In this document: positions 1-13,674 of the stretch, in pieces
Numbering within the stretch: position 1 is the stretch's first letter
Layout of the letters: each line of letters starts with the position of its first letter
Origin: Saccoglossus kowalevskii
Lineage: Eukaryota; Hemichordata; Enteropneusta; Harrimaniidae
Assembly: GCF_000003605.2 (NCBI RefSeq)
Contig: NW_003149268.1
Span: 613,200 to 677,199, forward strand
DNA: 64,000 bases
Reading direction: 5' to 3'
Program-made: the position numbers and the translations under genes
The notes under the pieces: model-generated
What the model was told of the DNA's origin: nothing
Database searches by the model: none
Seen by the model: only the letters and a program-made list of their open reading frames with translations

Positions 1-1226
1 GTTTTTGAAACTGAAGAAAGAGAAATTAGTCAATTTTCATCCTTCAGTGCAAAAAAATCTAATTCCTAAAATTGTGATCTACCGGGGTAGTAATGTTTTC
101 TCATATTTTTTTTCACTATTTAAAAGTTCACTGTTCAAATTAAAACTGCACTTTTTTTCACCCTGTGCAGTTGTACTCAAGTAACCTGATTTCTCTACCA
201 ACTTGAGGTTAAGAAATACATCCTGGGCTACAAATCATTGTAATCAATGTATAAAACTACTTTTAAATTACCGGCGGTAATAGCTAGATGATTCCCCCGT
301 TCACTGCGGATCTCGTAATGAACAGAAATGATGGGACAGTGAATTGGAGGTAAATTTTCACAGATCTTGCGAGTCGGGAAAATTGCCTTTGTCAGTGTAT
401 AAAATTTGACTTTCTTTATAATAATTTTTTTTTCTTGTCATGTTAACAAATCGAATTTAGGGATATAATTAATTTGCATTACTTGATCAGTTGATCTTAA
501 AATTTTAAGAGTTGTTTATTTTTTCCAGATTTAATTTTAAAAGTGGGCAGGGGGAGGGGGGGTGTAGGGATATTCTTAAAATATGCTTTTACACTCTATG
601 ACCTCGAAGAGATCTGCCTACACAGTCTAGAATGTAGGATGTTAATTTAACATGTCCCCCACAATGCAGTGTTTCCCAAAAGTACCTTTTATTGTTGACT
701 AGACCGGTCTCTTGAAAATATTTACTGTTTTATACATCAATAATAATGTAATCTGAGGACAAAAAACGTTTTGAGTAAAAGGCATTCAGCTATTGTCAAA
801 ATATTCAAAAAAATTATTATTAGTTTCATTTACAGCTGTTGTATTCTATTCTATAAAATTCCATAAATTTAGAAAATATTTAATTTCTATTCATTATTAT
901 GGATACAGCCTGTTACATGTCACTCCGTGTGAATTACAACATTACATGAATCAATTATTGTCCATACCATGTTTTGTTGAATGGAGGCAGAGAAAAAAAT
1001 GAAATTGTACAACAATTGCTTACATAAAATACCGGCCTTATTTTAAAACTATAAATACAAGACCTTGTGATGTTGGTTTCAATAATACCAAAATGAACAC
1101 ACGTAGAATCACGTCTATTGAGAAGGCGCTTTTAATAAGGGAGAATTGGAGATGGGTATGGATACACTGAAAACTGTTACATTTTGTTGTTAGAAATTGT
1201 TGCGGTTTATTAATTTTAAGGAATCA

Positions 1227-1229
<3 letters not shown>

Positions 1230-1263
<34 letters not shown>
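1230..1263. repeat. (TA)n microsatellite
   Basis: An uninterrupted TA dinucleotide run of about 17 units in the first DAPK1-like intron. Confidence 0.97.
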
Positions 1264-1266
<3 letters not shown>

Positions 1267-1599
1267 GACTGCTAAACTAAAGCAGACATTAATATCATAC
1301 ACATTATTACAGTTTCCAAAGCGGTAAATTAACTGTTATTATCTACTGTTAAACCAACCTGGTCCTGTCAAAACCCTGATGATATTAATATGAAGACATT
1401 TCACAAAGTGTTTGCGTGGTTCTCAGTTCCCAATCAAAATGTTGAAAAAAACCTTTGATAAAACTTGTAAACAATATCTGCTTGATCAAAAGTACACTTT
1501 AAATGAAAATGGCTGCCGAGATCTCATTGACAGTGAGAGAGTCTTGTGTTGGTATGACAATGGACATAATGACAGCATGACGGCAATAGTACACTGATT

Positions 1600-1615
1600 G
1601 GGGGGGGGGGGGGGG
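1600..1615. repeat. Poly-G tract
   Basis: Sixteen consecutive G on the plus strand. Similar G or C tracts occur at 543-569, 7230-7255, about 56030-56045 and 60940-60960. Confidence 0.95.
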
Positions 1616-4600
1616 TTAGAAACTAAGTCTTCTTGCTCTCAAGAAGAACTCTGTGGCCATTTGTGGACAAGGTTTGCTATCTTCAGAATTAAAATTCATT
1701 GTGTTTTGTTATATTTCCTGAAAAATGTGTTTCAATTTGATTTTAGTGTCTTTGAATAATAACTCTTTGAATACCATAGGCTTTTCCTCCAAAATTTTGA
1801 AACAACTTAATGCATATTTTTGTAATTTTTTTTTCTATAATTTTTGTTAATTGTATTACTCGTACTCATAACTTTATGCAGATCTTGAAAAATTGACAAA
1901 AAAATTAAAAAAAATTAAGCAGGTTTATTTTTTTTCAACAGGTGACAGAAGTTTCTAAAAACTAATATCTGTCCATAAGCTGTATTATATTTAAAGGAAA
2001 CTTTTTATGGGGGAGGAAGGAGATGGTGAAAGTAGATAATTAGAATTATTAAGTTGAACTGTGGCAGCTGCAAATAGTTTCAATGACATTGTCAGCTTAA
2101 TAGGAAATTTTACAAGGCAGCCATAACAGTTTATGCGAATAAACTATGCAAATAATTGTAATTCACCTGAGGAGTCTTGATGCTGTAAACAAGTTAGACA
2201 GCTTTTAATATGCAAATGAGCTGCCTTGAGGTCAAAAGTTCGTCTGTCCCATGAAGTAGAGACAATGGCAGCACTGATGAGCAGCAGAATTTCTGAAGAG
2301 GTATGATATAAAAAAACACTTAATATTTCTAACATTTTCAATTTTGACAGGTTTAATCAACCTATTCCGCTCAATAGGTTTTAAATCTATGGTGGGTTTT
2401 GTAGTATAAAAATGTTGTGAATTCTCTTCTTGGAGTGCATCCATGTTTTAACGGACGGCTTTAGTTATCATATTATTGTTCCCCTACATGGTTACGGCAT
2501 GATTCTACAAGCCTGGATGCTTTTGTTAAAAAAAAAAACGAGTATTTCTGACATGTGTTCAAAAGCCGGGACAATGATACCTTGATGTCAGACATTGTAC
2601 ATTAAACCCAGCCTATGCTGTTATTGACACAAGCTGTTGAAAACTTGTTTATACGTATATAATTTTTAAATATGCCCTCTCTCTCCCCCTCTTTACTTCA
2701 AAAATGTTTATTACAACAACTGCATAGTCCTTGTTTTAACAGATTTGTTCTTTATCTTCTCAAAACAGACATCCTGTTAAATTTCACTACTCAGTGTTGT
2801 TATTACATGTACATTTCATACATGGCTTCCTCCCCCCCTATTGTTTGTTTTATTTATAGAGTGGGAGACTGAGTCTTGTTGAATTGATTTTGTTTTGCCA
2901 AGGTCTTGCCCTCCTGTTATAATTTATCACTTTAATGGATGTACCTACCCAGTAACCTTCTTGTTTATAAATTGTTTACAACTGTCAGTGCAATTGTGTG
3001 TTAATTCTTGTAACTGCTGACAGATATGGTACATACTCATAACCCCCCCCCCCTCCAAAGTTAAATTATAATTGGTATAGTAAAAATGATAAATCACCTT
3101 GAAAGTTGAATACCAATCTTTGCGACCATTTTCCCTCATTGATTCTTGGGAATAGGTAGACTACATGTATGCTCATATAAAAAAAATAATAATAAAATTT
3201 GTGAATGTTCAGATTTATGATTTTTAAACTGACAGAAAAACAATTGTATTACGGTCGATTAGTTTCTCCCTGGCATTTTTGCAATTCAGCCATCTTCCCC
3301 AAAACAAGGTTCATTTCATACTGTAGAACACCGAATGGGTTACCCCTGGAGTTAAAGACTCAAATCAAAATGATGTGCTTTATTCAAGTAACTAAAAATT
3401 AAATTAACTACTTGTGAGATGACGGCTCTTAGTTAATTTTGTTGTGTAGATCTGTAATGATACTTAATTTTTTGTCTATTTTCTTATTCACTGCTGGATG
3501 ATACTTGAATTTCCTGAGTATGCGCATACACGTTATATGGCAAAAATATTAAGGAGGGTCTGTAAACTTTAGATAAAATTTAGTAGGAAACAGTGTCAAC
3601 ATCATGTAAAATAATGTAGATGATATGGAAATAATGCAACATAAGTGCTTTAGTTAGATTATTCATTTAAAATAAATGTGTCTGAAAGATTATTTGCTTA
3701 ATTAAACAAGAAAAACAGATTAATATATGTTACATAATAAAACGAGACAGACTCCAGACAGAAGAAATAAACTGTGTTGCTATGGGCAACTTTGAAAGTC
3801 ATTATGAATTGCAAAAAAAAAAAAATCCTTCTATATTTGTACATAGGAGCTTATTAAATCACATAGGCTGCATGGGTATTGAGGATTCAACACCAGATTG
3901 ATGTAAATTTATTATTGAAGCTTATTATCTTAAAATAATCATGATTAAATGTGTGCCTCACTGAACCAAGAATTGGAACACTTCCACTTCTCGTTATTCT
4001 TGTTATATTTTTGAGTATATCAAACATGTCGTTAACCATTTAGCACATGTTGGATTTAATCATCGGAATATCAAGGCCATATTGGAATATCAAAGTTATA
4101 TCATGCATAGATATGTGAATGTACTAGTTGGAAGTTGCTAAGGCAATGATCCATTGGTGAGCAAAGAATTATTTAAAAATTCTCCATAAACTTAAATATT
4201 TAGAATTTCAAAACAACAGTCATGCAGTGGTGTCGAAAAAATGTTGAAGGACTTTCTCTCAACTTAGAAATAAAGATGTTAACATTCTTTTAGCTTTCAC
4301 AACTGTGTGCGCTTTCAATGTACATGTACATGTAAAGTCAGAAGCACCATGGGAGTTCCACAATATTGTATGGCTAAGAAATGAGAGCTTGTGATCATTT
4401 TTATCAATCCCCCACAATGCACCAATTTATTCTTTTGACCGATGAAGTGAACTTTTCATAACTTTTTCAAAACTTGATCGATACATAGGGAAATTATGTT
4501 TATTTGATCCAAAATTATCAAAAATGTTGCTAGAATTTAGCTTTTTAAGCTATATATGTAGTGATTCAGTAAGTTTGGAACACCTTGAAGACTTGTCAAA

Positions 4601-6077
4601 TTTTTAACATAAAATAAAAGAATGGAATAATCAAGTAAAAAATAATAATTTGTAAAGCTTTTGAATTATTCATGTGTCTGGAAATCAGACAATATTTGTG
4701 CCATGAAAAGTATTTGTTATTACCTGTTTGCAAAGAGAAGCACAAAATATGTTACTGTTCGGAGCTTCAAGTTTAGTATCTGGACAGATAATTAGTTTGT
4801 GATGAAAATGATTTATTTTGGCAAGCTTGTGTGTATTTTTGGAATAATTATTCAGTCATTTAAAAAAAAAATGGTTGAAATTAAAAATCCTCGCAAATTG
4901 ATCACAGAATCACCATACAGTGTACACATATCGTTTGCATGAAATAGAACAACCGTGCATTAACAAAATTAGCATACAAGTTGTATGCAATGATATATTT
5001 GTATTCAGTGTTGTTTTAGCGATAGTTCCAGTTTTAAACAACAGTTTCACTTTTCGAACTGTGAAAATAAACATACGATAAATGCAGGTGACATCTGCTT
5101 ACAATCTTGATTACGACCAGAGTAGCATACAGCTGGGATTGATCATGGAGCTAAAAAAGACCATGGATTGATACTATACTCTAGCAGTAATCGCTTGTTT
5201 CTGATAACAACAACCTTAGAGAAAATATCGTGGGATTATATGGTTTATATATTCAGGTTTTTCAAGAATGCCTACTGTTTTTTTTTTTAATGAGGCTGTG
5301 TTTATGTACATTCTACTAAATTATTTCCATCTATAACAGGAAAACTATAAAGTGTAAATGTGTAATGCCTTCTCATTAAAATTGCTACAGTCTATTTATA
5401 TTGCTTTAACCAGGGTTCACTGGACTGCCTAGCTGCGAGGTAGCTTTATAAAATAGACTCTCACAATTGTCTTATTCCCTATGTGCCCCACCTAATTGCA
5501 ACTTTCGCTACAAATTAAGTTTAGTTTGCGGCTCTTTATTATGGCGTGTGTTAATCCTTTGCATAGCAAAGTGACTATTGGTGTCGCCATTTACAAAATA
5601 AGTTTGGAATATTTTTTTCACAAATATTTTCTCCAAACTAGAATAAAATTATTTATGAATTTACAAAAAAATATGTAAAAAATGCTTTGAGCCTTGAACA
5701 CTTTGAATGCCATAATTTTTTCCTGTCAAAGTTTTGATGCTACATATTGTCTATTTTATTTATTTTTCTATATTTTTTTTTTGATAATTTTGAACCAAAT
5801 GGATCAATTATCATATTGACTATAGATGTTAATCAATATTTATTTTGTGAAAGGTGACGACAGTTGATGTTGGTGCTAAAAGCCGCAAAAGCTTAGAACA
5901 TTATGGTATGGTATCTTTGTCTTACAAGTAAACAATTAGAACATTGCAAACATTTTCCCCCTAATCCCCAAGTTACTAGTATCCATCTGGCTTTTATCTG
6001 GGTCTCAGATGTGATAAGGTTCAAGTTTGTATAAATTTACATATCATTATTAGTATAAATTGTTTTTCTTAATTCAG

Positions 6078-9000
6078 AAATCCAGTACGGATCTAATTGA
6101 TGAAGAGGAATCTTTCGTACTCATGGCGGTGTTTCATGCAATAGAAGACGGTAATTTTGTTGGTATCAAGGAGCTGGTGGAATCACTAACTAGTTTTGAT
6201 CCTGACCAAAAAAATAAGGTATTAAATATTCACTTTAATAATAGTTATAACACAGTGACCCCCATATTTTTTTCTAGTTGACATTTTGGTGCAAGTTTTT
6301 GCCAATTTTTATGAATTTTTCTGTAATTTTTGTTAATTTTGAACCACAAATAGACTTAATTTCTCTTTAGTTGCAGGTTTTGATGAACATTTTAAAAAAA
6401 TTGTGCTTGTTTATTTTGTTGAAGTTGACAAAAAATTGACTTCAACGTTGAGTCCAGTAATGTCCTTTTCAATAACGTCCACTGTGTTCTGTATTAGTTA
6501 GACATACTTTTGATTGACAAGAACAGGATAGTATCACTTTCAAACACTCACAAAATGTGAAAGTTTGCTTCTCGTCAGGTCTTCATAATACATCTCATAA
6601 ATACTTGTCTATAAACTTATGTACTTGCAGCATGGTGAGACGGCGATTCATTTGGCTGCTGGTAACGGCCATCTTGAAATACTGCAATACTTGAAAGAAA
6701 GAGGTGCTACCATGAGCTTTAAAGACAAAGTGAGTACTTTAAGTCATCTCCCTCAACACTGTATTACGGTACCCCCCCCCTTCCAAGTGATATATTATGA
6801 GACCCCCTAATTTCTACAATTTTTTTAATAAATGCACGAAATGATAAAAAAAGCCACTTAATAATTTAATAAAACTATTAAAGTAGATAATTTGATCGAG
6901 ATCTTGGAATTTAGAATTCATCTCGTGATGTATAATAATTCAAAAATATATTAAAAATGCATTCACAAGTATGTAAGATTACAATACGATATCTTTGTCA
7001 ATTAAATGTGATATTATTCTCTTCCACTTTCTCCAATTCCTAATTAACTTTGTGTGTGTTAGTGTTTAAGTAACCCTGAGGGTGTTTTTACAGAGTGGAT
7101 ATCTCTTTAGTATTGGGTGTAACATTGAAGTGAAAATCAATATATTCAGATGTTTTTGTTTACGAGTGAAATTCCAGTTTACGCTTTGTAAATTTTTAAG
7201 TCAAATTTAAACTAACAAATAAAAAGCTACGGGGGGTTATGGTTGGAGGGGGGTGTAATATTAATTATCTATCTGCTGTCTGTCTTCATCATTTTCGATG
7301 ACTCCTTCTTTCAAACCGTGAGCCGTGCAATCATATTTACCATGAAAATGACTTGTACAAATTCGTGTCTAGCTTTCTGATATCGATAATGCACTGAATT
7401 CAATGAAAAATAATCTTTGTTTGGTGAGATATATTGATTCCTAGATACTTGATATGCATTATGCTTTGTGGAAATTTATAAAATTTATTAAATTTTTGAT
7501 GATGCATCTAGTGTTTCCTGTTAAAATTGACTATGAATCAAATTGTCTTCACAAAATCCCCAAGTTAACTGAGCCATTATGTGCTCTGTTACGTTGCATT
7601 GCATTTCCAATTGAAGTGCATGTAAACCAAAAATTAATTTATTGTATGATGAATTATTAAATCCTATTTTAACAAAAGCTCACCTCTGTCATTTTTTTTA
7701 ATGTGCTGCTGATAGAGAAAATATAGTACAATGTACCTGCCGACAGAGTACAATTCTTAATGTTGTATAGTTTGATTTCACCATATCTCTGAAGTGTTCT
7801 TTTTAAACTTGGTTGCTATCACCTGATAAATATTACTGTTCAGTGTATTAAGATATCAGCATTTGTAATACGTGTACAATGAGTTGAACGTTTTTAGCTT
7901 CATCCTTTGGGAAATTGCGATTAATTATTTAGAAATTATTCGGAATGTCTTAACGCAGATAACTTTTCATAGCAGTGCCCATAATTGGGTTTAATTTTAT
8001 CTTTATTTGAAAAGTATGAACCCAGATAATGATTTTGAGTTGTGTGTGTGTTTTAATTTGGTATACCGATGATTATCTGCATGGACACAGACTACGATTC
8101 TGAATATGCGTGAACTTCAGAAATGCTGACGTTTGTTTGGAGTAAAATGAACTGGAATACCGGCAGTAAGAATGTGTATTAACTTGTGTATGCCCAAATT
8201 TGTCTGCACTTTGTTCTTATATTCTTCAATATTTCTGGGAATGGATCCTAATTTTGAAGCCAACAGACAAAATTTGAGTCAATTTTTACTCAAAAAATTT
8301 GGCTATTTTTGTCCCAATTTTCTGAAGGAAAGAGCAGACTATAAACTATTTCTTATGAAAAGCAGGAACTGGTGATGAAAAGGTTAAGAAAACGAATGAT
8401 ATCGTGTTAGAAATAGCTGAAGTTAAACAAAGTCATTTGCATCTGGTTACGATAGACAACATTTTGGTATAAATAAAATTTTGCATATTTTATTCTTTAC
8501 TTTTTAAGTTCTTCGTAAATTATTGAATAATTAGGCATATTTTCTCATTGGCTGTAGGACATTATCAAAACTTTTGAAAAAAATATGTAGTGGAAAAAAT
8601 TATGCGTGTTTGTTTTTTTGATTTCTGACATCACTTGAATCACTGTCGTTTGATATGGTTTACCATACAACATATACGTGTGTAAATTTTTATATTACTT
8701 ATCTAACAAAATTTTTTCACTTGACCTGATCACAAATTTAATAGTTGACTCAAGAATTAATATTTCATGTTTTGGTGTTCATACATAGCTCTGATGAACT
8801 GTGTTTATGAGGTAATTTTGCAGTGGGTCAGTAGGGGTGGGGGTCATTCCACTTAAACCAATAGTTGTTGGCATAGTGCCCACTGTATAGCTATGACTCA
8901 TTGTTATTTGTGTGTACTCACAAAGTCTACAAAGGTTTTTCTAGTAAATTACATGACTATACATTTATTGCATAAAACGAATTTTATGTTCACAATGGTG

Positions 9001-12000
9001 CAATAATATGTATAAGAAAAAAAATCGTCCGGGATCTAGTGATTTTATCTGGGCGTTATGAGACAAGGGTGTGCTTGGATATTCATGTGACGTCAATTTC
9101 AAGTTATGCTTGCATGTAGTCTCGTTTATTTTCTGGCCTCTTTTCAATAAAATAAAACATTATGGGAGTGTATAAATGGCAAAAGCCAGGTTACTGCAAA
9201 AGTGTATGTACAATAAGTCTAAGTGCTCCAAGTGCTCATCAAAGTTATTGACCAATACGATGCCACCTCAGATTATATGCACTCTTGTATAAGTTTACTT
9301 CTGTAAAGCAGGAGTAAGTGAATTTGTTATCACTCTACTCAAAAATGCAAAATACATGCAACACTCATTCCTCTGCATTTAGTAGTGTGTTTTTCATGAG
9401 ATTTTGTGATCGTCTGCAAGTTTTCTTGATGCATTAATTTCTGTATTTTTTTAAAGCATGGTGACAACGCTGTGTATTGGGCAGCGAGGCAAGGACATTC
9501 AAAAGCTATTAAATATTTACATGAAAGTTGTGTTCCAACTAACGAACAAAACAGGGTAAGTTTGTATGCCAGTTCAGTGTATGAAACAAAATATATTGAA
9601 AAGATTGTGTGCATATAAATTTTATTGGTGTATTTTCGGAATTTAGTTAGTCAAAAAAGTTATTAAAACTTCCCAAAAAGTAAGGATATTTTTTCAATTT
9701 AGTTAGTTGATAAAGTTATTGAAACTGTCAAATGAATGTCTTTAATAACTTATACTGGTAACTTGTAAATCTTTGAATAGCATAGTGCATTCCAGCTTTC
9801 AAGGAATTCCTAAAAGTTCATCTTTTCAAAAAAAGTAATTACGCTTGTTGATTGCATTTAAGGATAAAAAGAACTACAATTAATGTAGTTTGTTGCTGTG
9901 CAGGGCAGAGTTTGTCTTTCTGTTGAATTTTATATATAAATTTCTCTCTTCCAATTTGCCTTCTTCCAGTCTGGCGAGACCCCGCTCCACATCGCCGGTC
10001 GATACGGTCAAGCTGATGCTGTGGAGATGCTATGTAGTCTAGGTGTTGACACTGACGTACAAGACAAAGACGGCGAAACTACGCTGCATTGTGCTGCATG
10101 GCACGGCTATACCAGCATAGTACAGTCTTTATGCAATGCCTCATGCAAACCAAACATACAAAACAAGGTACCATATAGTATGCAATCTACATGTATTTAT
10201 TTGCTTATCAACACTGTTCAGTAACCCATATTTAAAAGTGCATGCACATAATAATAAATTAAAGTAAAAGATCTGTTGATAAGGTTGGCATAGATGGGTT
10301 CAGTACAAATTTGGGATTCTTTGGGAGTATATATGCTTCTGACAGAGTAAATATGGTACCGTAAATTCTGTATCGTCCAAATATGGAAGCCAATTTGCAT
10401 AACCTTCCACAATGCATCACACATCATTTACATACTTGATCCCATTGTAATCAATCACTGCAGCTGTTAACAACCAATTCATAATCTGATAATATTTACA
10501 TTATTGATTATTATTCTGCTAAAAGTATTAATTTTATCAATAAATTGAAGTAAAATTATGATTTAGGAGCTAAGTAAAATACTTACCAATATGTACACTT
10601 CTGTGTCTGAAGAGTGCCAAGAATGATCATCCATCATGCATGTATGTTATTTTTTTTTCCCGCCAAAATTTTGGGTAACATTTTGCACATAATTATGTAT
10701 TTATCTTGACTTTCTTGGTAAATTCTGAACCGCATGTACGTAGTTTTGTACTGGCTACCAGACTTTATCAACTTTTTCGAAAATATGGAAAAAAAATTTA
10801 TGCAAGTTTATTTTGTGTTTATGGAAAATGGTATTATTAAAATCATCAAAGCACCAGTCTTTGCACTGATGATGCTGTGTAACATAACAAATTTATTTTT
10901 GCTTCGTAAATATCCCAAAATTTCAGCCAAAAAAAGCTGAATGTTTTTTTCAGAGTTCAGTAGAAAAATAAATGTTCAATTGAAATTGGTATATTTTCTG
11001 AATTTAGATTGAAAAGTTGCTGAAGCTTGCCATGAAAATTACAAATCTTACTTAAATAAACTCTTCAATTTCATACAATTTCAAATGCATGTTCATGTTG
11101 AAAACTGTTGAAAAATAATTATTACCATATCTGTTCTGTTAGAAGCACATCTATATACTGGGTTATTATATTGACATTATAGACATACACCTGTCATTTT
11201 CACCTATTATACAAGGTTCTTATTCACAAATGGAAGAAATTGTTATCTTTATCATCTGCAATGGGCTACATGTGTGTGTGCTTGATAAAGTTTCAACCAT
11301 ATTTTTCATTCACTCGTTAAGTTTGTGTTTGCATCTAACATGCATGTTGAATGATAATTTGTTTTGATACTGCTCTTAACTGGCTTGCATCATGCTCTTC
11401 ATCATCACTTCACCCTTTTGACGCCAACTGAAACTTGCTTTAAAATTAGTTTACTTTTTTCGTTCAATTTTTGAAACCTGATGGAAATTTTGAACTAATT
11501 AAAAACAAATCTTATATTGAAAACTTTTAATTATTTTGGTTGGAAGAAAATAGGAATTGTGATCAAAAAGTTTTGTAAAGGACTATTATCATTTGGTGGA
11601 TGAACACAAAATTACCAATGGCGACAAACAAGTTAAAGTGATTCGCCCAATGTTTCTCAAGCTATATAATATTGCATGTAAAGCAATGTGGAAACTGAAA
11701 CCAATTTGGTGTGCTGTGTCTTTTTCTTCAGGACGGTGAAACACCATTGTTGTGTGCGGCCGTGCGAGGCCATTTAGAAATAGTTCATCTTCTAACGGAA
11801 GCCGGGGCCTTGCTCGATGAAACTGATAAGCATGGGCAGTGTGCATTGCATTTATCTGTGCGGCGTGCTCACCATCATGTAGTACAATATTTGTGTGATG
11901 CTAGGTGTAACTTGGATATCCAAGATAAGGTAACCACCCCTTAAACTTTTAATGGAGTAACCTTTTGTGTGTGTATGCAGTGTTAACATATGGTTGGGTC

Positions 12001-13674
12001 CATTTGGTGGAAGGGGTGTTTGTTTTGTGATTATGCATTAATCGGCACTTCATAAATATGTTTTTTTTTTATTTATTTATTTTTGAAGCATAGTTTTCAA
12101 TCCCCGAACTACTGTAAAACACCATGAGATAATTTATTGTAAATTTTATCTGAGTCTTAAAATCATGAAATTTTTTCACAGTAAATTTCACAAAAATTAA
12201 TTGGATACAACTTGTTACTTTCGACTCTGGGATCTGCAGACAATTTGTCAACTTATTCTCTGACAGACTTTTGAAAATTCAAAGAAAACATGTGGCGCTA
12301 ACTGTACAAGTTTTTGATTTTTGTGCAGTCTTGTATTTTATTTTTCCATTGCGACCACTTTCCAATTGAAAATGGCTGCCGAATAGAACCTAATACTATG
12401 AGAATACTGCAAAGTCCATGTTTTTTATTTTTGTCTGCTCTTTTTCATTCAAATTGTTTGATGGAATATCTTTTGCTCAGATTTCGTATTCATAATTATT
12501 TTAAATATTCTGTATATCATTCTTAAATGCCCTCAAATTGTTAACATTTCAACCTGCAGAAATTAAACCATTTCATGGAATGGTGCCATGAAGTTAATAA
12601 CATAAATAATGCATTTCATTTTGATTCTAAAAGCATTTATTTTTAGACAATAATTTCTTTTGCTCAAGACGTGTTATTAATTATTTTTTTCAATATTTTA
12701 GACCAAAACTGAAATGCATTCAGGCTATTCATTCTCTGAATAAATTAATGATTAAAAAACATGAAATGAATCGATTAAGAATCAATTTTAATAATACATG
12801 TATCTATCTAAAATAAATTATTTGCTGTCTGACCATTTTTACGTCTAAAATGACTGCTATTTTGAATCACATTCGTGAAGTTTTTACTTTAGAAAGGATT
12901 GCTGACATAGAATTTTTTAGGCTATTTCAAAATATATTGTTCTGAATCATATAAATGTCAAATTATGAAACCGAGGGTCGTTCTTCCTTTAATAAATGAT
13001 GACCGCCCTCTATGTTCCCTTTCAGTATGGTGAGACTGCCTTTCATACTGCATGTCGAGATGGTAACATACAAATCATACAGATGTTGTACCAAGGTGGT
13101 TGTAATGTGGATTTATCAAATAAGGTAATTTTTAGAAATATGATTGTAATAAGCTTTAAATTGAAGTTTTAAATTTTTGGCAGATACAAATTTTGAGTAT
13201 TTTCCGACTAGGCAATGAAGATTATGTACTACATTCTGATGAAATGGATGATATATTTAATAATTTTTTTACCACATAATAAATAATTAACTTTATTAAT
13301 TGTCCAGTTCCTGCATACTGTATAACTATGCTTTATGTGGTAATTTCCAGCATGGTGTCACACCGTTGATGTTAGCAGCAAGACATGGCCATTTGGAGGC
13401 CGTCCGATATCTGTGCTTTGTGGGAGCTAATATAGAAGCCAAGAACGAGGTAATTAAAGGAAATTAAAGGCTATGTAATTTGTGGTACATTTTTCTATCA
13501 GCATTAATTCAGAATTACCAATTTCAATGTTGTTCATTGTTTCAATCCTATTACATGTTTCACTTGTGAAGTAATGACGTTTTTCTATGTTAATAGGATG
13601 GTTTAACAGCTGAGCAAGTCACGGTTATCGAACAACAAGAAGAAATTTCACAACTTTTGTCGAAGCTACGAACT
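6078..13674 (+). CDS. DAPK1: DAPK1-like ankyrin-repeat exons (eight exons)
   Basis: Eight exons, all phase 0 at both ends, encode about 337 residues. 6078-6218 gives the acidic linker and the capping helices (VLMAVFHAIEDGNF). 6631-6729, 9457-9555, 13026-13124 and 13351-13449 are each 99 bp, exactly one 33-residue ankyrin repeat starting at (H/Y)G and ending at K, R or E. 9970-10167 and 11732-11929 are 198 bp and encode two repeats each. 13597-13674 (78 bp) ends the array with DGLTAEQV. Typical ankyrin signatures are visible: GETPLHIAGRYGQ, DGETTLHCAAWHGY, HGVTPLMLAARHGH. In the family this region binds partners and directs cytoskeletal localisation. The introns between hold several dispersed repeats, including a TTAA element at 8179-8387. 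Confidence 0.93.

Larger units (their letters stand above)
1..6077. other. Intron of the DAPK1-like gene, no coding exon seen
   Basis: Open frames here are short, AT-driven and match nothing I know. The contents are simple repeats: a G-rich tract at 543-569, (TA)n at 1230-1263 and poly-G at 1600-1615. Degenerate copies of the dispersed TTTGAATGCC-type repeat occur near 1750-1970 and 5690-5900. It is read as intron because the first recognised exon (6078) starts in mid-protein in phase 0. Confidence 0.7.

Noticed and set aside
9339-9614. Minus-strand 91-codon frame over a DAPK1-like exon
   Set aside because: Shadow of the 9457-9555 ankyrin exon, which has the correct borders and homology on the plus strand.
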